The notes under the pieces were generated by a model. That model had not been told where the DNA came from. It was given only the letters and a program-made list of their open reading frames with translations, and searched no databases. The position numbers and the translations under genes were made by a program. This document shows, piece after piece, positions 9,779 through 20,357 of a stretch of 36,165 bases of DNA. How positions within the stretch are numbered: position 1 is the stretch's first letter; each line of letters opens with the position of its first letter. This DNA is from an uncultured Pseudomonadales bacterium (GTDB taxonomy: Bacteria > Pseudomonadota > Gammaproteobacteria > Pseudomonadales > Porticoccaceae): assembly GCA_938092205.1 (NCBI GenBank), contig CALKMW010000079.1, positions 1 through 36,165 of the forward strand. Reading direction: 5' to 3'.

Positions 9779-10983
9779 ACAAAAGCTTCCTCAGTAATAG
9801 AGTTGCCCGCAACTGGGCTTTGCTGTTGATAGTCTAGTTGATTTTTAACCGGCGCGGCATAGGCATCTATAACTAGTGAACGCTGCTCTGCAGGCACTGT
9901 CTGAAGATGATCCTCAAACTTAGCCTCAGCCTGTGCCCAGTTCTCTTCCGGCCACTGCTGCTTCAACTGATCTAATGCTTCAGCATCCTTACCTTGCTGC
10001 ATTTGCCAAGCAATAATATTTGAAGGAAAAACTTGATATAACGTATATATTTGCCGATCAACTTCAACCGCCAAATCTTCCGCTGTTTCAAAATCTTCAC
10101 CTACTACATCACCAAAATTAACTTGAACTCGACCCTTGTAACCCAAAAAGCCTTTTTGAATACTATCTAAATCTTCATATTTAGACTTTACATACTCATT
10201 ACCCTGCTTGGCAGCATAAATTTCTTTTGTTTTCTCGATAATGCAGGGGTCATATTCATACGAGATACTCACCGGCATTAATTTAATCTGGCCTATAGCC
10301 TCAGCAAATGTTTGCTGCTTAGTTTTAGATAATGCCAACATCTTTAGCAAAGCTGTTTCAGTGCGATCATTACCGTCTTTAGCGCGCCCCTCAGCCTGCG
10401 CTATCCAGCAAGAGGCTTTGTCTTCAACGACACTATGACGAATATAGGCTGAAAGTTTTTTGAGTGATTCGAGCTTTTCTCTGCGCCCCTCAACCGAACG
10501 CTTAACAATAAAACTGCGATTAACGCGCATAAGATCACTAGCAAATGGCTTACTCAAAAGGTTATCACCAATGGCAATTCTCACCGTATCTAATTGCACC
10601 GTATGCAGCGCCAAATTTACCATCGCCGGATCCAGCGCAATATCCCGATGATTACTGATGAATAAGTAGGCTTGGCTTGGGTCCAACTGGTCCAAACCGC
10701 CAAAAGCATAACCATCTGTCGTTTTGTCCAAGCTGTTTTGCAGACCAACTTTTACATGATCTTGAAAGTCAGCCACAGTGGCTACATCAGCGGTTAAACT
10801 GCGCAAACTTCTCTTTAACAAGGGTCTCGCTATGGGCTTTAACAACCAGGGTACAAGTCGCCATAATGTTGGCAGCCTTTTCGATAACAACAAATCAATA
10901 AATTCATTATCAGCAATTAGCCGCGCTATAACTGCGGGAACTTCAGCATCCCGGTAGGGACGAATATCATCGAATTGGTTCAT
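9772..10983 (-). CDS. Glycerol-3-phosphate/1-acylglycerol-3-phosphate acyltransferase-family protein
   Basis: Acyltransferase motif ISNHRDIALDPAMVN; downstream AQAEGRAKDGNDRT. Confidence 0.8.
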   Translation of the reverse strand: MNQFDDIRPYRDAEVPAVIARLIADNEFIDLLLSKRLPTLWRLVPWLLKPIARPLLKRSLRSLTADVATVADFQDHVKVGLQNSLDKTTDGYAFGGLDQLDPSQAYLFISNHRDIALDPAMVNLALHTVQLDTVRIAIGDNLLSKPFASDLMRVNRSFIVKRSVEGRREKLESLKKLSAYIRHSVVEDKASCWIAQAEGRAKDGNDRTETALLKMLALSKTKQQTFAEAIGQIKLMPVSISYEYDPCIIEKTKEIYAAKQGNEYVKSKYEDLDSIQKGFLGYKGRVQVNFGDVVGEDFETAEDLAVEVDRQIYTLYQVFPSNIIAWQMQQGKDAEALDQLKQQWPEENWAQAEAKFEDHLQTVPAEQRSLVIDAYAAPVKNQLDYQQQSPVAGNSITEEAFVC

Positions 10984-11060
10984 TAATTCTGCCTAACTAA
11001 ATTTGAAGCGATATTGATGGATACATTCGCTTATTTATTTTTATGTTAATACCCTGCTAT

Positions 11061-12071
11061 CTAAGCGCGCGCATTAAACCAACGAATATCGTGGGAATAC
11101 TTATCTACACTTTCGACTACATCAAGGACTAGGGCGAACAGTGCCATACGCACTAGAACACCATTATCGGTTTGTCTGAAAATGGCTAAGTTGGGGTTAT
11201 TATTTAAATCATTATCCAACTCGTTGGCATCCGCTCTTGAGTCTCTCGGCAGTGGATGCATTATCACTGTATTAGGCTGACAAAATTCTGTGTATATGGC
11301 CTGATTTAATCTAAATCGACCGCGATAAAGATCAGCTTCTTGTTTACTGCCAAAGCGCTCTTCTTGAATCCGGGTGGAGTAGACTATATCGACATCAGTG
11401 ATGCCGTGGGTTAAATCCTCCGATACATCCACCTCAACTCCAGCACTGCGCATACCCTCAATAATCTCTGCAGGCAGCGACAGCTCTTTGGGTGAAACCA
11501 GTACTACTTTGATATTGCTATACAAACGCAATAACTTACATAATGAGTGAACCGTGCGCCCATATTTAAGATCGCCCACCATTGCTATTGTTAAGCCGTC
11601 AATATCTCGGCCTATAGCAACCATTTCTTTACGAATAGTGTAGAGATCGAGCAATGCCTGAGTAGGATGCTCATTGGCGCCATCACCGCCATTCATAACA
11701 GGCACTCTACTGGCACTGGCAAAGTCTGCCACTGACCCCTCATCTGGGTGACGCATACAGATCACATCACTAAAACCTGAAAGCACTCTAGCCGTATCCT
11801 GTAACGACTCACCCTTAACTAGGGCTGAACTTTCGAACCCTGCAGTTTCGCGAACCTCACCACCAAGTAAATTAAATGCTGAGCCAAAGCTTACTCTTGT
11901 TCGCGTACTGGCTTCAAAAAACATATTGCCAAGGATCGCTCCCTCTAAAACTCTAGTCACTTTTTTCCGCAGAGCATAGGGCTGCATCTGATCTGCAACA
12001 TCAAAAATACGGGTCACATCCTGTTTCTCAAATTGATTGATTGAGAGTATATGAGCACCTTGAAAGTTCAA
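11061..12071 (-). CDS. pyrB: Aspartate carbamoyltransferase catalytic chain
   Basis: FFEASTRTRVSFGSA, MRHPDEGS, GDGANEHPTQALLDLYTI, GDLKYGRTVHSL, HPLPR; TTG start with SD GAGG. Confidence 0.93.
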   Translation of the reverse strand: MNFQGAHILSINQFEKQDVTRIFDVADQMQPYALRKKVTRVLEGAILGNMFFEASTRTRVSFGSAFNLLGGEVRETAGFESSALVKGESLQDTARVLSGFSDVICMRHPDEGSVADFASASRVPVMNGGDGANEHPTQALLDLYTIRKEMVAIGRDIDGLTIAMVGDLKYGRTVHSLCKLLRLYSNIKVVLVSPKELSLPAEIIEGMRSAGVEVDVSEDLTHGITDVDIVYSTRIQEERFGSKQEADLYRGRFRLNQAIYTEFCQPNTVIMHPLPRDSRADANELDNDLNNNPNLAIFRQTDNGVLVRMALFALVLDVVESVDKYSHDIRWFNARA

Positions 12072-12172
12072 ATCATTGCCTCGAAAGTAAATTATTAGGA
12101 CGATTTTAGCCTTTTTGACTGCGCTACTCTAGCCCAAATATCAATTGAACTAACATGCTTTACTGAAACTGG

Positions 12173-13636
12173 CTATTTCAATGCAGTATTGAGTGAAAAT
12201 TTAATCGCTATTTCTTGATTCCAATCACTGAGGGCATGCAAAATTTTACGTTTCTGCTGTGATAATTCAGTATCGTTTAGCAGCTGATTAATCTCTTTCT
12301 GTTGCTGCTCAAGGGAGCGAAAGCCATTTTTTTCATCTGTTAATCGACGGCGACAGCTTTCAAACCAATCACTTTGCTCATCAACGTTAAGCGACTCAGC
12401 ATAATATCTTGCCCTGTAATTCAGCAATAATCGATTGTATCGGTCATCAGAAAAATAAAATTGCTGGTGCTTAAAATCATCTAATGATGCTACGCGCACC
12501 TGCTCAAGCACAGGTTTATCCTGATTAGGTAAAAAACCGCCATACAGTTGCTGTTCCACCTCGTCGCTAGCAACAAATTCTGAATCGGCAAATACTGCTT
12601 GAAGCTTATGCTGTAAATCAACCTGCTGTAGACGTTGCCAATTTTGTTCGCAACGCTGTACATCAATCGATAATCGTTTTGCTACAGTTGCATCTACTAC
12701 CTTGGGTGTTGCAACCATAGGCGCCTTGTTAAGATGGACTAATTTAAGCGCAATGCGCTCAACTCCCTCAGGTAAATCTTTAGTAGCGGTAAAAATGCGC
12801 TGTTTAATATCATCGCTATCGAGATTAATTAAAACCTCAGGATCTGCTGAAAGATCAAAACATATAACAGCATTTTTATTGGTTGGATGTGCTGCCAACG
12901 GCATCATAATGGCGCTGTAAAGTGAGCTTTTTGAAAGCATGCCGGAGCAGTGAAAAAACGGCTTTCGACTCTGCACATCAACAATTTTAGCCACTGCCAT
13001 CTTGCCGCGATTATTTAAAACATAATCAAATAACTTGGGTTGCGCCTGCTTAACTAACTTGGCTAGAGCGATAGTAGCCGTCACATCAGATAATGCATCA
13101 TGGGCAGAGGCATGGGAAATACCATTAGCTTCAGTCAGATGTTCAAGTTTAAAACTTGGTGTTCCAGGTTCATGATCCGGCCACTCAATTCCCTCTGGAC
13201 GCAGTGCGCGAGTAGCGCGCAAAAGATCAATAATATCCCAGCGTGAATTACCGTTTTGCCACTCGCGTTGATAGGGATCATAAAAGTTACGGTATAGGGC
13301 GTATCTGGTCACCTCATCATCAAATCGAATACTGTTATAGCCGACTGTACAGGTTCTCGACTGGGCAAGCTGACGATGAATTTGAGCCATAAATTCGGGC
13401 TCGGGTAAGCCCTGTTTTTGTGCCTGTTGAGGAGTGATCCCAGTGATTAAACAGGCCTGTGGGGATGGCAAGATATCCAGCGCCGGCTGGCAGTAGATAA
13501 CGAGGGGTTCTCCGATAATATTTAAATCAAAATCTGTTCTTAAACCTGCAAACTGGCTAGGCCTATCAATGGATGGCACCGCGCCAAAGGTTTCATAGTC
13601 ATGCCAATATAGGCTGTCTTTCATAAATTGCTTCAA
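12173..13636 (-). CDS. sbcB: Exodeoxyribonuclease I
   Basis: YWHDYETFGAVPSIDRPSQFAGLRTD, VGYNSIRFDDEVTRY, AHDALSDVTATIALAKLVK. Confidence 0.94.
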   Translation of the reverse strand: MKQFMKDSLYWHDYETFGAVPSIDRPSQFAGLRTDFDLNIIGEPLVIYCQPALDILPSPQACLITGITPQQAQKQGLPEPEFMAQIHRQLAQSRTCTVGYNSIRFDDEVTRYALYRNFYDPYQREWQNGNSRWDIIDLLRATRALRPEGIEWPDHEPGTPSFKLEHLTEANGISHASAHDALSDVTATIALAKLVKQAQPKLFDYVLNNRGKMAVAKIVDVQSRKPFFHCSGMLSKSSLYSAIMMPLAAHPTNKNAVICFDLSADPEVLINLDSDDIKQRIFTATKDLPEGVERIALKLVHLNKAPMVATPKVVDATVAKRLSIDVQRCEQNWQRLQQVDLQHKLQAVFADSEFVASDEVEQQLYGGFLPNQDKPVLEQVRVASLDDFKHQQFYFSDDRYNRLLLNYRARYYAESLNVDEQSDWFESCRRRLTDEKNGFRSLEQQQKEINQLLNDTELSQQKRKILHALSDWNQEIAIKFSLNTALK

Positions 13637-13711
13637 CTCTTATATCATCAATAATATTTAACTATCATAAGCTATCCGCATAAAGTGTAGCTGAATACTT
13701 TTTTTCTTACC

Positions 13712-13739
13712 AAAAAAAACGGCGCTAGGCGCCGTTTTT
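13712..13739 (-). terminator. Rho-independent terminator (bidirectional), downstream of the outer-membrane protein gene
   Basis: A8 - ACGGCGC-TAG-GCGCCGT - T4. Confidence 0.88.
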
Positions 13740-13756
13740 AAGAAACTACAATAGGC

Positions 13757-14263
13757 TTAATCAAACAATCGGTTAATTGAAAATTGAATGCCAAAATCGT
13801 CTTCGTTTTCTTCATTTCTAACCATTAATCGAAGATCGCCACGAACCAGATAATTTTGTGACACCTTAGATCCAAAGCCAGCGCCAAATGCGACCTGTGT
13901 ATGTCTATGCTTGATTGGCAGACCTTCTTCATCATCGAAGTTATAAACATTAGTACCTAACAAAAGATAAGGTTGATATTTTTCAGCACTATCGCCCATC
14001 CAGAAGAGCGCAGTTAAGGAACCAATAAAAAAGTCAGTTCTGTCAGAGTTATAGGCATAACCGCCTTCAACAGAAAGGTCTTCTGTTATAAATTTGCCGA
14101 TCTGCAATCCTGCTTGACCGATATTAATTTCACCATTCCAGTGATCACCCTCACCAACATCATAAAAACCCTGAGTAACACCAAAGTACCATTGATCAGA
14201 GGATACAGCAGCACAGCTGGCAAAAATTGCAACTGCAGCCACTAGCGATCTTAAAAACATCAT
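13757..14263 (-). CDS. Small outer-membrane beta-barrel protein
   Basis: N-terminal signal peptide (MMFLRSLVAAVAIFASCAAVSS) followed by alternating amphipathic strands such as DLSVEGGYAYNSDRTDFFIGSLTALFW. Confidence 0.7.
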   Translation of the reverse strand: MMFLRSLVAAVAIFASCAAVSSDQWYFGVTQGFYDVGEGDHWNGEINIGQAGLQIGKFITEDLSVEGGYAYNSDRTDFFIGSLTALFWMGDSAEKYQPYLLLGTNVYNFDDEEGLPIKHRHTQVAFGAGFGSKVSQNYLVRGDLRLMVRNEENEDDFGIQFSINRLFD

Positions 14264-14351
14264 ACAGACACCCTACTTTCTAATAATTTATCAATTTTTA
14301 TTTGGCCAAGTTTAGCAAGCCTGCACCATAGGTCAATCTAATACTTTAGAT

Positions 14352-15869
14352 TTACTTAATTTGAATTACTTTTTCTTCAATTTTAGATTGCCACAACTTA
14401 GGTCCGCTAATATGCACTGACTCACCCTTAGTGTTAACTGCTACAGTCACTGGCATATCAACCACCTCAAACTCGTAAATAGCCTCCATTCCAAGTTCAG
14501 GAAAGGCCACTACTTCGGCAGATACAATTGCCTTAGATACTAAGTAAGCCGCGCCGCCCACAGCTATTAGGTAAACAGATTTATTATCCTTAATAGCCTC
14601 TATGCCCTGCTGACCACGCTCAGCTTTACCAATCATACCCATCAGACCGGTTTGCTCAAGCATAGTGCGCGTAAACTTATCCATACGCGTTGCTGTGGTA
14701 GGTCCCGCAGGTCCCATCACCTCATCTCTAACCGGATCAACTGGACCTACGTAATAGATAAATCGATCGGTTAGATCAACTGGCAACTGCTCACCGCGAG
14801 CAAGCATATCAGTCATTTTTTTATGGGCAGCGTCACGACCAGTAAGCATTTTCCCTGACAGTAAAAGAGTTTCGCCGGGTTGCCATTGATCAATATCGGA
14901 CTGCGTGACCGAGTCTAAATTGACACGTCTTACAGTCTCATCTGCTTCCCATGAAATTTCAGGCCAGTCATTTAAATCAGGCGCTTCGAAAGAGGCAGGG
15001 CCAGAACCATCTAAGACAAAGTGAACATGACGGGTAGCCGCACAATTAGGAATAATCGCAATCGCCTTGTTAGCTGCATGAGAGGGATAATCTTTAATCT
15101 TAATATCCAATACAGTAGTTAAACCACCAAGGCCCTGCGCACCAATACCTAGAGCATTAACCTTATCAAATAACTCCAAGCGTAGCTCTTCATTGCGGTT
15201 TTCTGCACCCTTGGCCTTTAGTTCTTGAATATCTATATGCTCAAGAAGCGCCTCTTTGGCCATCAACATAGCCTTTTCTGCCGTCCCCCCTAGACCAATA
15301 CCCAAGATTCCCGGCGGGCACCATCCAGCTCCCATGGTAGGAACAACTTTTAACACCCAATCCACAACAGAATCAGACGGGTTTAACATGGCAAATTTTG
15401 ATTTCGCTTCAGAACCACCACCTTTTGCGGCAACATCAATTTCAACCTGATTGCCAGGCACCACTTGGTAGTGAATTACCGCAGGTGTGTTATCGCCGGT
15501 ATTCTTTCTCTGACCATCTGGATCAGCCAGTATAGAGGCGCGCAATACGTTATCTGGGTGTGTATAAGCCTGTCGAACACCCTCATTGATTATATCGTCA
15601 AGGCTATCCTCGGCATCCCACTGAACCTGCATACCTACCTTAACAAAAACAGTAACAATGCCCGTATCCTGACAGATTGGACGCTTACCCGTAGCACAGA
15701 GTCTTGAGTTGATTAAAATCTGCGCCATAGCATCCTTAGCAGATTTTGACTCTTCACGATCATAGGCCTGCTTTACAGCTTGAATAAAATCAGCCGGATG
15801 ATAATAAGAGATATATTGCAGAGCATCTGCAACGCTTTGAGTGACATCTTGTTGGCGAATAACAGTCAT
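14352..15869 (-). CDS. fumA: Class I (Fe-S) fumarate hydratase
   Basis: RPICQDTGIVTVFVKVG, GGGSEAKSKFAMLNPSDSV, GIGLGGTAEKAM, PIKDYPSHAANKAIAIIPNCAATRH-like blocks. Confidence 0.92.
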   Translation of the reverse strand: MTVIRQQDVTQSVADALQYISYYHPADFIQAVKQAYDREESKSAKDAMAQILINSRLCATGKRPICQDTGIVTVFVKVGMQVQWDAEDSLDDIINEGVRQAYTHPDNVLRASILADPDGQRKNTGDNTPAVIHYQVVPGNQVEIDVAAKGGGSEAKSKFAMLNPSDSVVDWVLKVVPTMGAGWCPPGILGIGLGGTAEKAMLMAKEALLEHIDIQELKAKGAENRNEELRLELFDKVNALGIGAQGLGGLTTVLDIKIKDYPSHAANKAIAIIPNCAATRHVHFVLDGSGPASFEAPDLNDWPEISWEADETVRRVNLDSVTQSDIDQWQPGETLLLSGKMLTGRDAAHKKMTDMLARGEQLPVDLTDRFIYYVGPVDPVRDEVMGPAGPTTATRMDKFTRTMLEQTGLMGMIGKAERGQQGIEAIKDNKSVYLIAVGGAAYLVSKAIVSAEVVAFPELGMEAIYEFEVVDMPVTVAVNTKGESVHISGPKLWQSKIEEKVIQIK

Positions 15870-15903
15870 AATTTATCTTTGGCTCGCTATAAAATGATTG
15901 TAA

Positions 15904-16680
15904 CTATTGAGGGCTAGGAATATTTGAACTAGATTGCTGGCCCAAGTTTTGTGCCTGAACATTCTGTTGATCAATTCTTTTCTCGAGATTTAAAATCTTT
16001 TGGTTTACCTGCCGGCGAAACGCATCCATTGATTTGACAGCTTCTGTATTGGCTAAAATCTTCTTATCCTGTTGCTTGAGCATTTGCTTAAGATTTTGTA
16101 CTGCAAGAAAATAATCATCTAAAGATTGTGATAATTTATCCATATCAGCAGATAGACCGAAAAAGTTTTCTCCCACAGACTCAGCTGCCGCCCTATCCTT
16201 GCCTATCTGAGCACGGAGGTTTTTAATAGCCACTTCTAATTCAGTGCGCTTGCTAGCAAGAAAAGATATATCCTTGGTGTTTTTGCCTATCTTGGCTTTA
16301 TTTTTATCGTTGGCCACACCCCAAAGCTTTCTTATTTCGCTCCAATGCTTCTTAAGTTGCTCGCTGTGCTTGCCAATATTGACCTGCATAGCAGCGCCAG
16401 ATTGGTTGACTGATTCATCAGTATTATTGAGTCTAGAGTCGAGCACCGCAAAACGCTGCTGCAATTCAACAAATTGTTGATATTGTTGCCAACCAAACCA
16501 AGAAACAGCAAGCATTCCTAACAAAGCCAATGCAGCAATAAGCTTCCAAGTAGACGACAGATTCTCCACGGGCTTAGCGGCCTCTCTAGACCTATAGGTC
16601 TCAGATTGAGAACCGTTAGAGCTACGACCGATATTATCGTCACGTTCTGCAACAATAGGGTTATTGCGCTGCTTATCCAT
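15904..16680 (-). CDS. Single-pass inner-membrane protein with long periplasmic coiled coil; function unknown
   Basis: One TM segment (WKLIAALALLGMLAVSWFGW) then heptad-rich region. Confidence 0.7.
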   Translation of the reverse strand: MDKQRNNPIVAERDDNIGRSSNGSQSETYRSREAAKPVENLSSTWKLIAALALLGMLAVSWFGWQQYQQFVELQQRFAVLDSRLNNTDESVNQSGAAMQVNIGKHSEQLKKHWSEIRKLWGVANDKNKAKIGKNTKDISFLASKRTELEVAIKNLRAQIGKDRAAAESVGENFFGLSADMDKLSQSLDDYFLAVQNLKQMLKQQDKKILANTEAVKSMDAFRRQVNQKILNLEKRIDQQNVQAQNLGQQSSSNIPSPQ

Positions 16681-16773
16681 TGCTTAATTATCACCTAAAT
16701 ATTGGGCTTGTTTGTATATGATTATACTCCTATCAATAAGCAGAACCATACTAGCCCAGTGAATTAATTGCAT

Positions 16774-16808
16774 AAAAAAACCGGCGCTTTAGACGCCGGT
16801 TTTTTTTT
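16774..16808 (-). terminator. Rho-independent terminator (bidirectional)
   Basis: A7 - CCGGCG-CTTTAGA-CGCCGG - T9. Confidence 0.9.
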
Positions 16809-16824
16809 AACACTGCAAACTCGC

Positions 16825-17463
16825 TTAAAGCAGATTGAGCGCCAAAGCCAAAACGGCTGTCAAAACAAGACTAGACTTAATAACACCGCTTACGCTTGTA
16901 ATTGGCCCCATCTTGCCTTTTAGGCCATTGATCTCAATAGCAGCAATAATTACCAGCGCTATAATTAGGCCAGTTCCACCTACCGCTGTGCCATAGCCAT
17001 AGCCAGAATAATGTGGCCCAGCAAACATGCCCCACAGCATAGGTGCTGAGAACAGTGTGTTGGTGCGCGAGGCTAATAGCGCTTTACCCGCTGCTGCTGC
17101 CTTATCGCCGCCATCTACTAGACCCAAAGCAATTTTCTGCGCCGGCCAGATTACCATCCATACATTGGCAGCCATTAGCGTACCCATTACCACACCAATA
17201 ATAATATAGTTGTTCATTTGCGCATTGTGATAAACACCCGCAAAAAGAATAATACCAGTGATAAAGGTGAACATTGCACCCCAGCGGAACCACCATAGCG
17301 CTCTTGGTGCAAGCTTAGCCTTGGCATCCGCTAACCCCTCAGGTGAGGCTTCTTTAAAATAAGCACCCTGAATAAAGTTAAAGTAATAAAGCATACCGAT
17401 CCATGTGATACCAAATAGACCATGGCCCCAACGAGCCAGAAAATTAATAAATTCCATTGTCAT
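16825..17463 (-). CDS. PuuD-like (urate hydroxylase N-terminal membrane domain) integral membrane protein
   Basis: FLARWGHGLFGITWIGMLYYFNFIQGAYFKE...RALWWFRWGAMFTFITGI...NVWMVIWPAQK; multiple TM helices; SD AGGGGA before the ATG at 17463. Confidence 0.7.
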   Translation of the reverse strand: MTMEFINFLARWGHGLFGITWIGMLYYFNFIQGAYFKEASPEGLADAKAKLAPRALWWFRWGAMFTFITGIILFAGVYHNAQMNNYIIIGVVMGTLMAANVWMVIWPAQKIALGLVDGGDKAAAAGKALLASRTNTLFSAPMLWGMFAGPHYSGYGYGTAVGGTGLIIALVIIAAIEINGLKGKMGPITSVSGVIKSSLVLTAVLALALNLL

Positions 17464-17597
17464 AGCAGTTCCCCTTTGATTGAGTGCCCGCAAGTGGGCA
17501 TTGATTCCTAACTATGTAATTGTTCTGCAAAGCCCAGTAAATATCAACTATTAAAAAGAAAAAAAACCTTTATAGCGCTTTAATTTTGCAGCTAAAC

Positions 17598-17635
17598 AAA
17601 AAAAACCCCGTATTTTTACAATACAGGGTTTTTTT
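17598..17635 (-). terminator. Rho-independent terminator downstream of groEL
   Basis: AACCCCGTATT-TTTAC-AATACAGGGTT (one mismatch) flanked by A/T tracts. Confidence 0.85.
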
Positions 17636-17660
17636 ATAAGGCTTAGAAGCATCGGCAAAA

Positions 17661-19343
<1,683 letters not shown>

Positions 19344-19352
19344 TCAAATAAA

Positions 19353-19646
19353 TTAGCCTTCAACTACGGCTTTAATATCACTCTCACTGAGGATAATTAA
19401 TTCCTCACCATCGACATCAATTTTGTCGTTGCCAGCATACTGGCCAAATACCACAATATCACCGACCTTGACATCCACCGCACGAGTATCGCCATTATCC
19501 AGTACACGGCCGCTACCTACTGCAACTACCTCACCACGATTAGGCTTCTCTTGAGCTGAACCCGGCAGAAGGATTCCACCAGCTGTTTTTTGTTCCTCTT
19601 CCTCGCGACGCACGATCACTCGATCATGTAATGGGCGAATTTTCAT
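19353..19646 (-). CDS. groES: Co-chaperonin GroES
   Basis: [55 protein letters not shown] before the ATG at 19646. Confidence 0.98.
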   Translation of the reverse strand: MKIRPLHDRVIVRREEEEQKTAGGILLPGSAQEKPNRGEVVAVGSGRVLDNGDTRAVDVKVGDIVVFGQYAGNDKIDVDGEELIILSESDIKAVVEG

Positions 19647-19722
19647 ACTTTTTATCTCCAAATTATCTATCTACAGTGTTTAGCATGGGGTTGCAGAGAA
19701 TCGATCTCTACGCTTGGTGAAT

Positions 19723-19751
19723 ATATGGTGGCATTGCAGACGCTTTTCAAG
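19723..19751 (-). promoter_or_regulatory. Sigma-32 (heat-shock) promoter of groES-groEL
   Basis: Minus strand CTTGAAA - 14 nt - CACCATAT, against consensus CTTGAAA-N11-16-CCCCATNT. Confidence 0.75.
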
Positions 19752-19774
19752 GGCTAGCCAAAAAAAACTTTAAT

Positions 19775-20245
19775 TTATTTAGGCTTTTTTAAACTTTCTT
19801 CCGCATCCCAAGATTCACCATCGAAGGTATCACCGCTATTTTTAGGGCCAGATCCAAACGGTTGCTGACCAAAAGGCTGAGCACTAGTAGTGATAAAATT
19901 GACTTTTTGCAGTATTACTTTGACCAAGAAAATGCGTGTCAATGGCATTAAGCCCAATAGGCCAATTGCATCGGTTACAAAGCCTGGGGTCAATAAAAGC
20001 GCGCCGGAAACGGCCAATACAATCCCTTCCATCATTTCTTGAGCTGGCAACTTGCCCTGCTGTAACTTTTCTTTGCCACGCCAGAGGGTTGAAAAACCCT
20101 GCGCCCTGAGCAGCCCAATACCTATCAAAGCGGTTAGAAGCACCAACAGGATAGTACTTAGCGCCCCTATATAGCCTCCAATAGTGATAAGCAACCACAT
20201 CTCAACAATGGGCATTAAAATAAATAGCAGCAGTGCATAACGCAT
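19775..20245 (-). CDS. fxsA: FxsA family membrane protein
   Basis: MRYALLLFILMPIVEMWLLITIGGYIGALSTILLVLLTALIG...LLLTPGFVTDAIGLLGLMP. Confidence 0.9.
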   Translation of the reverse strand: MRYALLLFILMPIVEMWLLITIGGYIGALSTILLVLLTALIGIGLLRAQGFSTLWRGKEKLQQGKLPAQEMMEGIVLAVSGALLLTPGFVTDAIGLLGLMPLTRIFLVKVILQKVNFITTSAQPFGQQPFGSGPKNSGDTFDGESWDAEESLKKPK

Positions 20246-20304
20246 AGTATTCACCAATTTTTAACCTAATAACTATATTGGGGTGGTTTCAGGTTTTTCA
20301 ATGT

Positions 20305-20332
20305 TAACTTTACATAAGCTAGTGTAAAGTTA
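20305..20332. promoter_or_regulatory. 28-bp dyad TAACTTTACA-TAAGCTAG-TGTAAAGTTA in the fxsA/ampG divergent promoter region
   Basis: 10-bp perfect arms, central AGCT; overlaps -35-like TTTACA hexamers on both strands. Confidence 0.65.
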
Positions 20333-20357
20333 TATCAGTTAAAAACGAGTATAAAGC

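Noticed and set aside
11006-11032. AAGCGA...TCGCTT inverted repeat downstream of pyrB as a terminator
   Set aside because: Six-bp arms with a 15-nt loop and located upstream of the acyltransferase start without a proper U-tract.
17485-17500. TGCCC-GCAAGT-GGGCA hairpin upstream of the PuuD-like gene
   Set aside because: Five-bp stem only; recorded as weak, could be chance.
19694-19710. AGAGA-atcga-TCTCT inverted repeat upstream of groES, considered as CIRCE
   Set aside because: Only 5-bp arms and does not match the CIRCE consensus.
19756-19790. Possible fxsA terminator (AAGCCT ... GGCT with A/T-rich centre)
   Set aside because: Arms are only about 4 bp with an AT-rich interior; not convincing.
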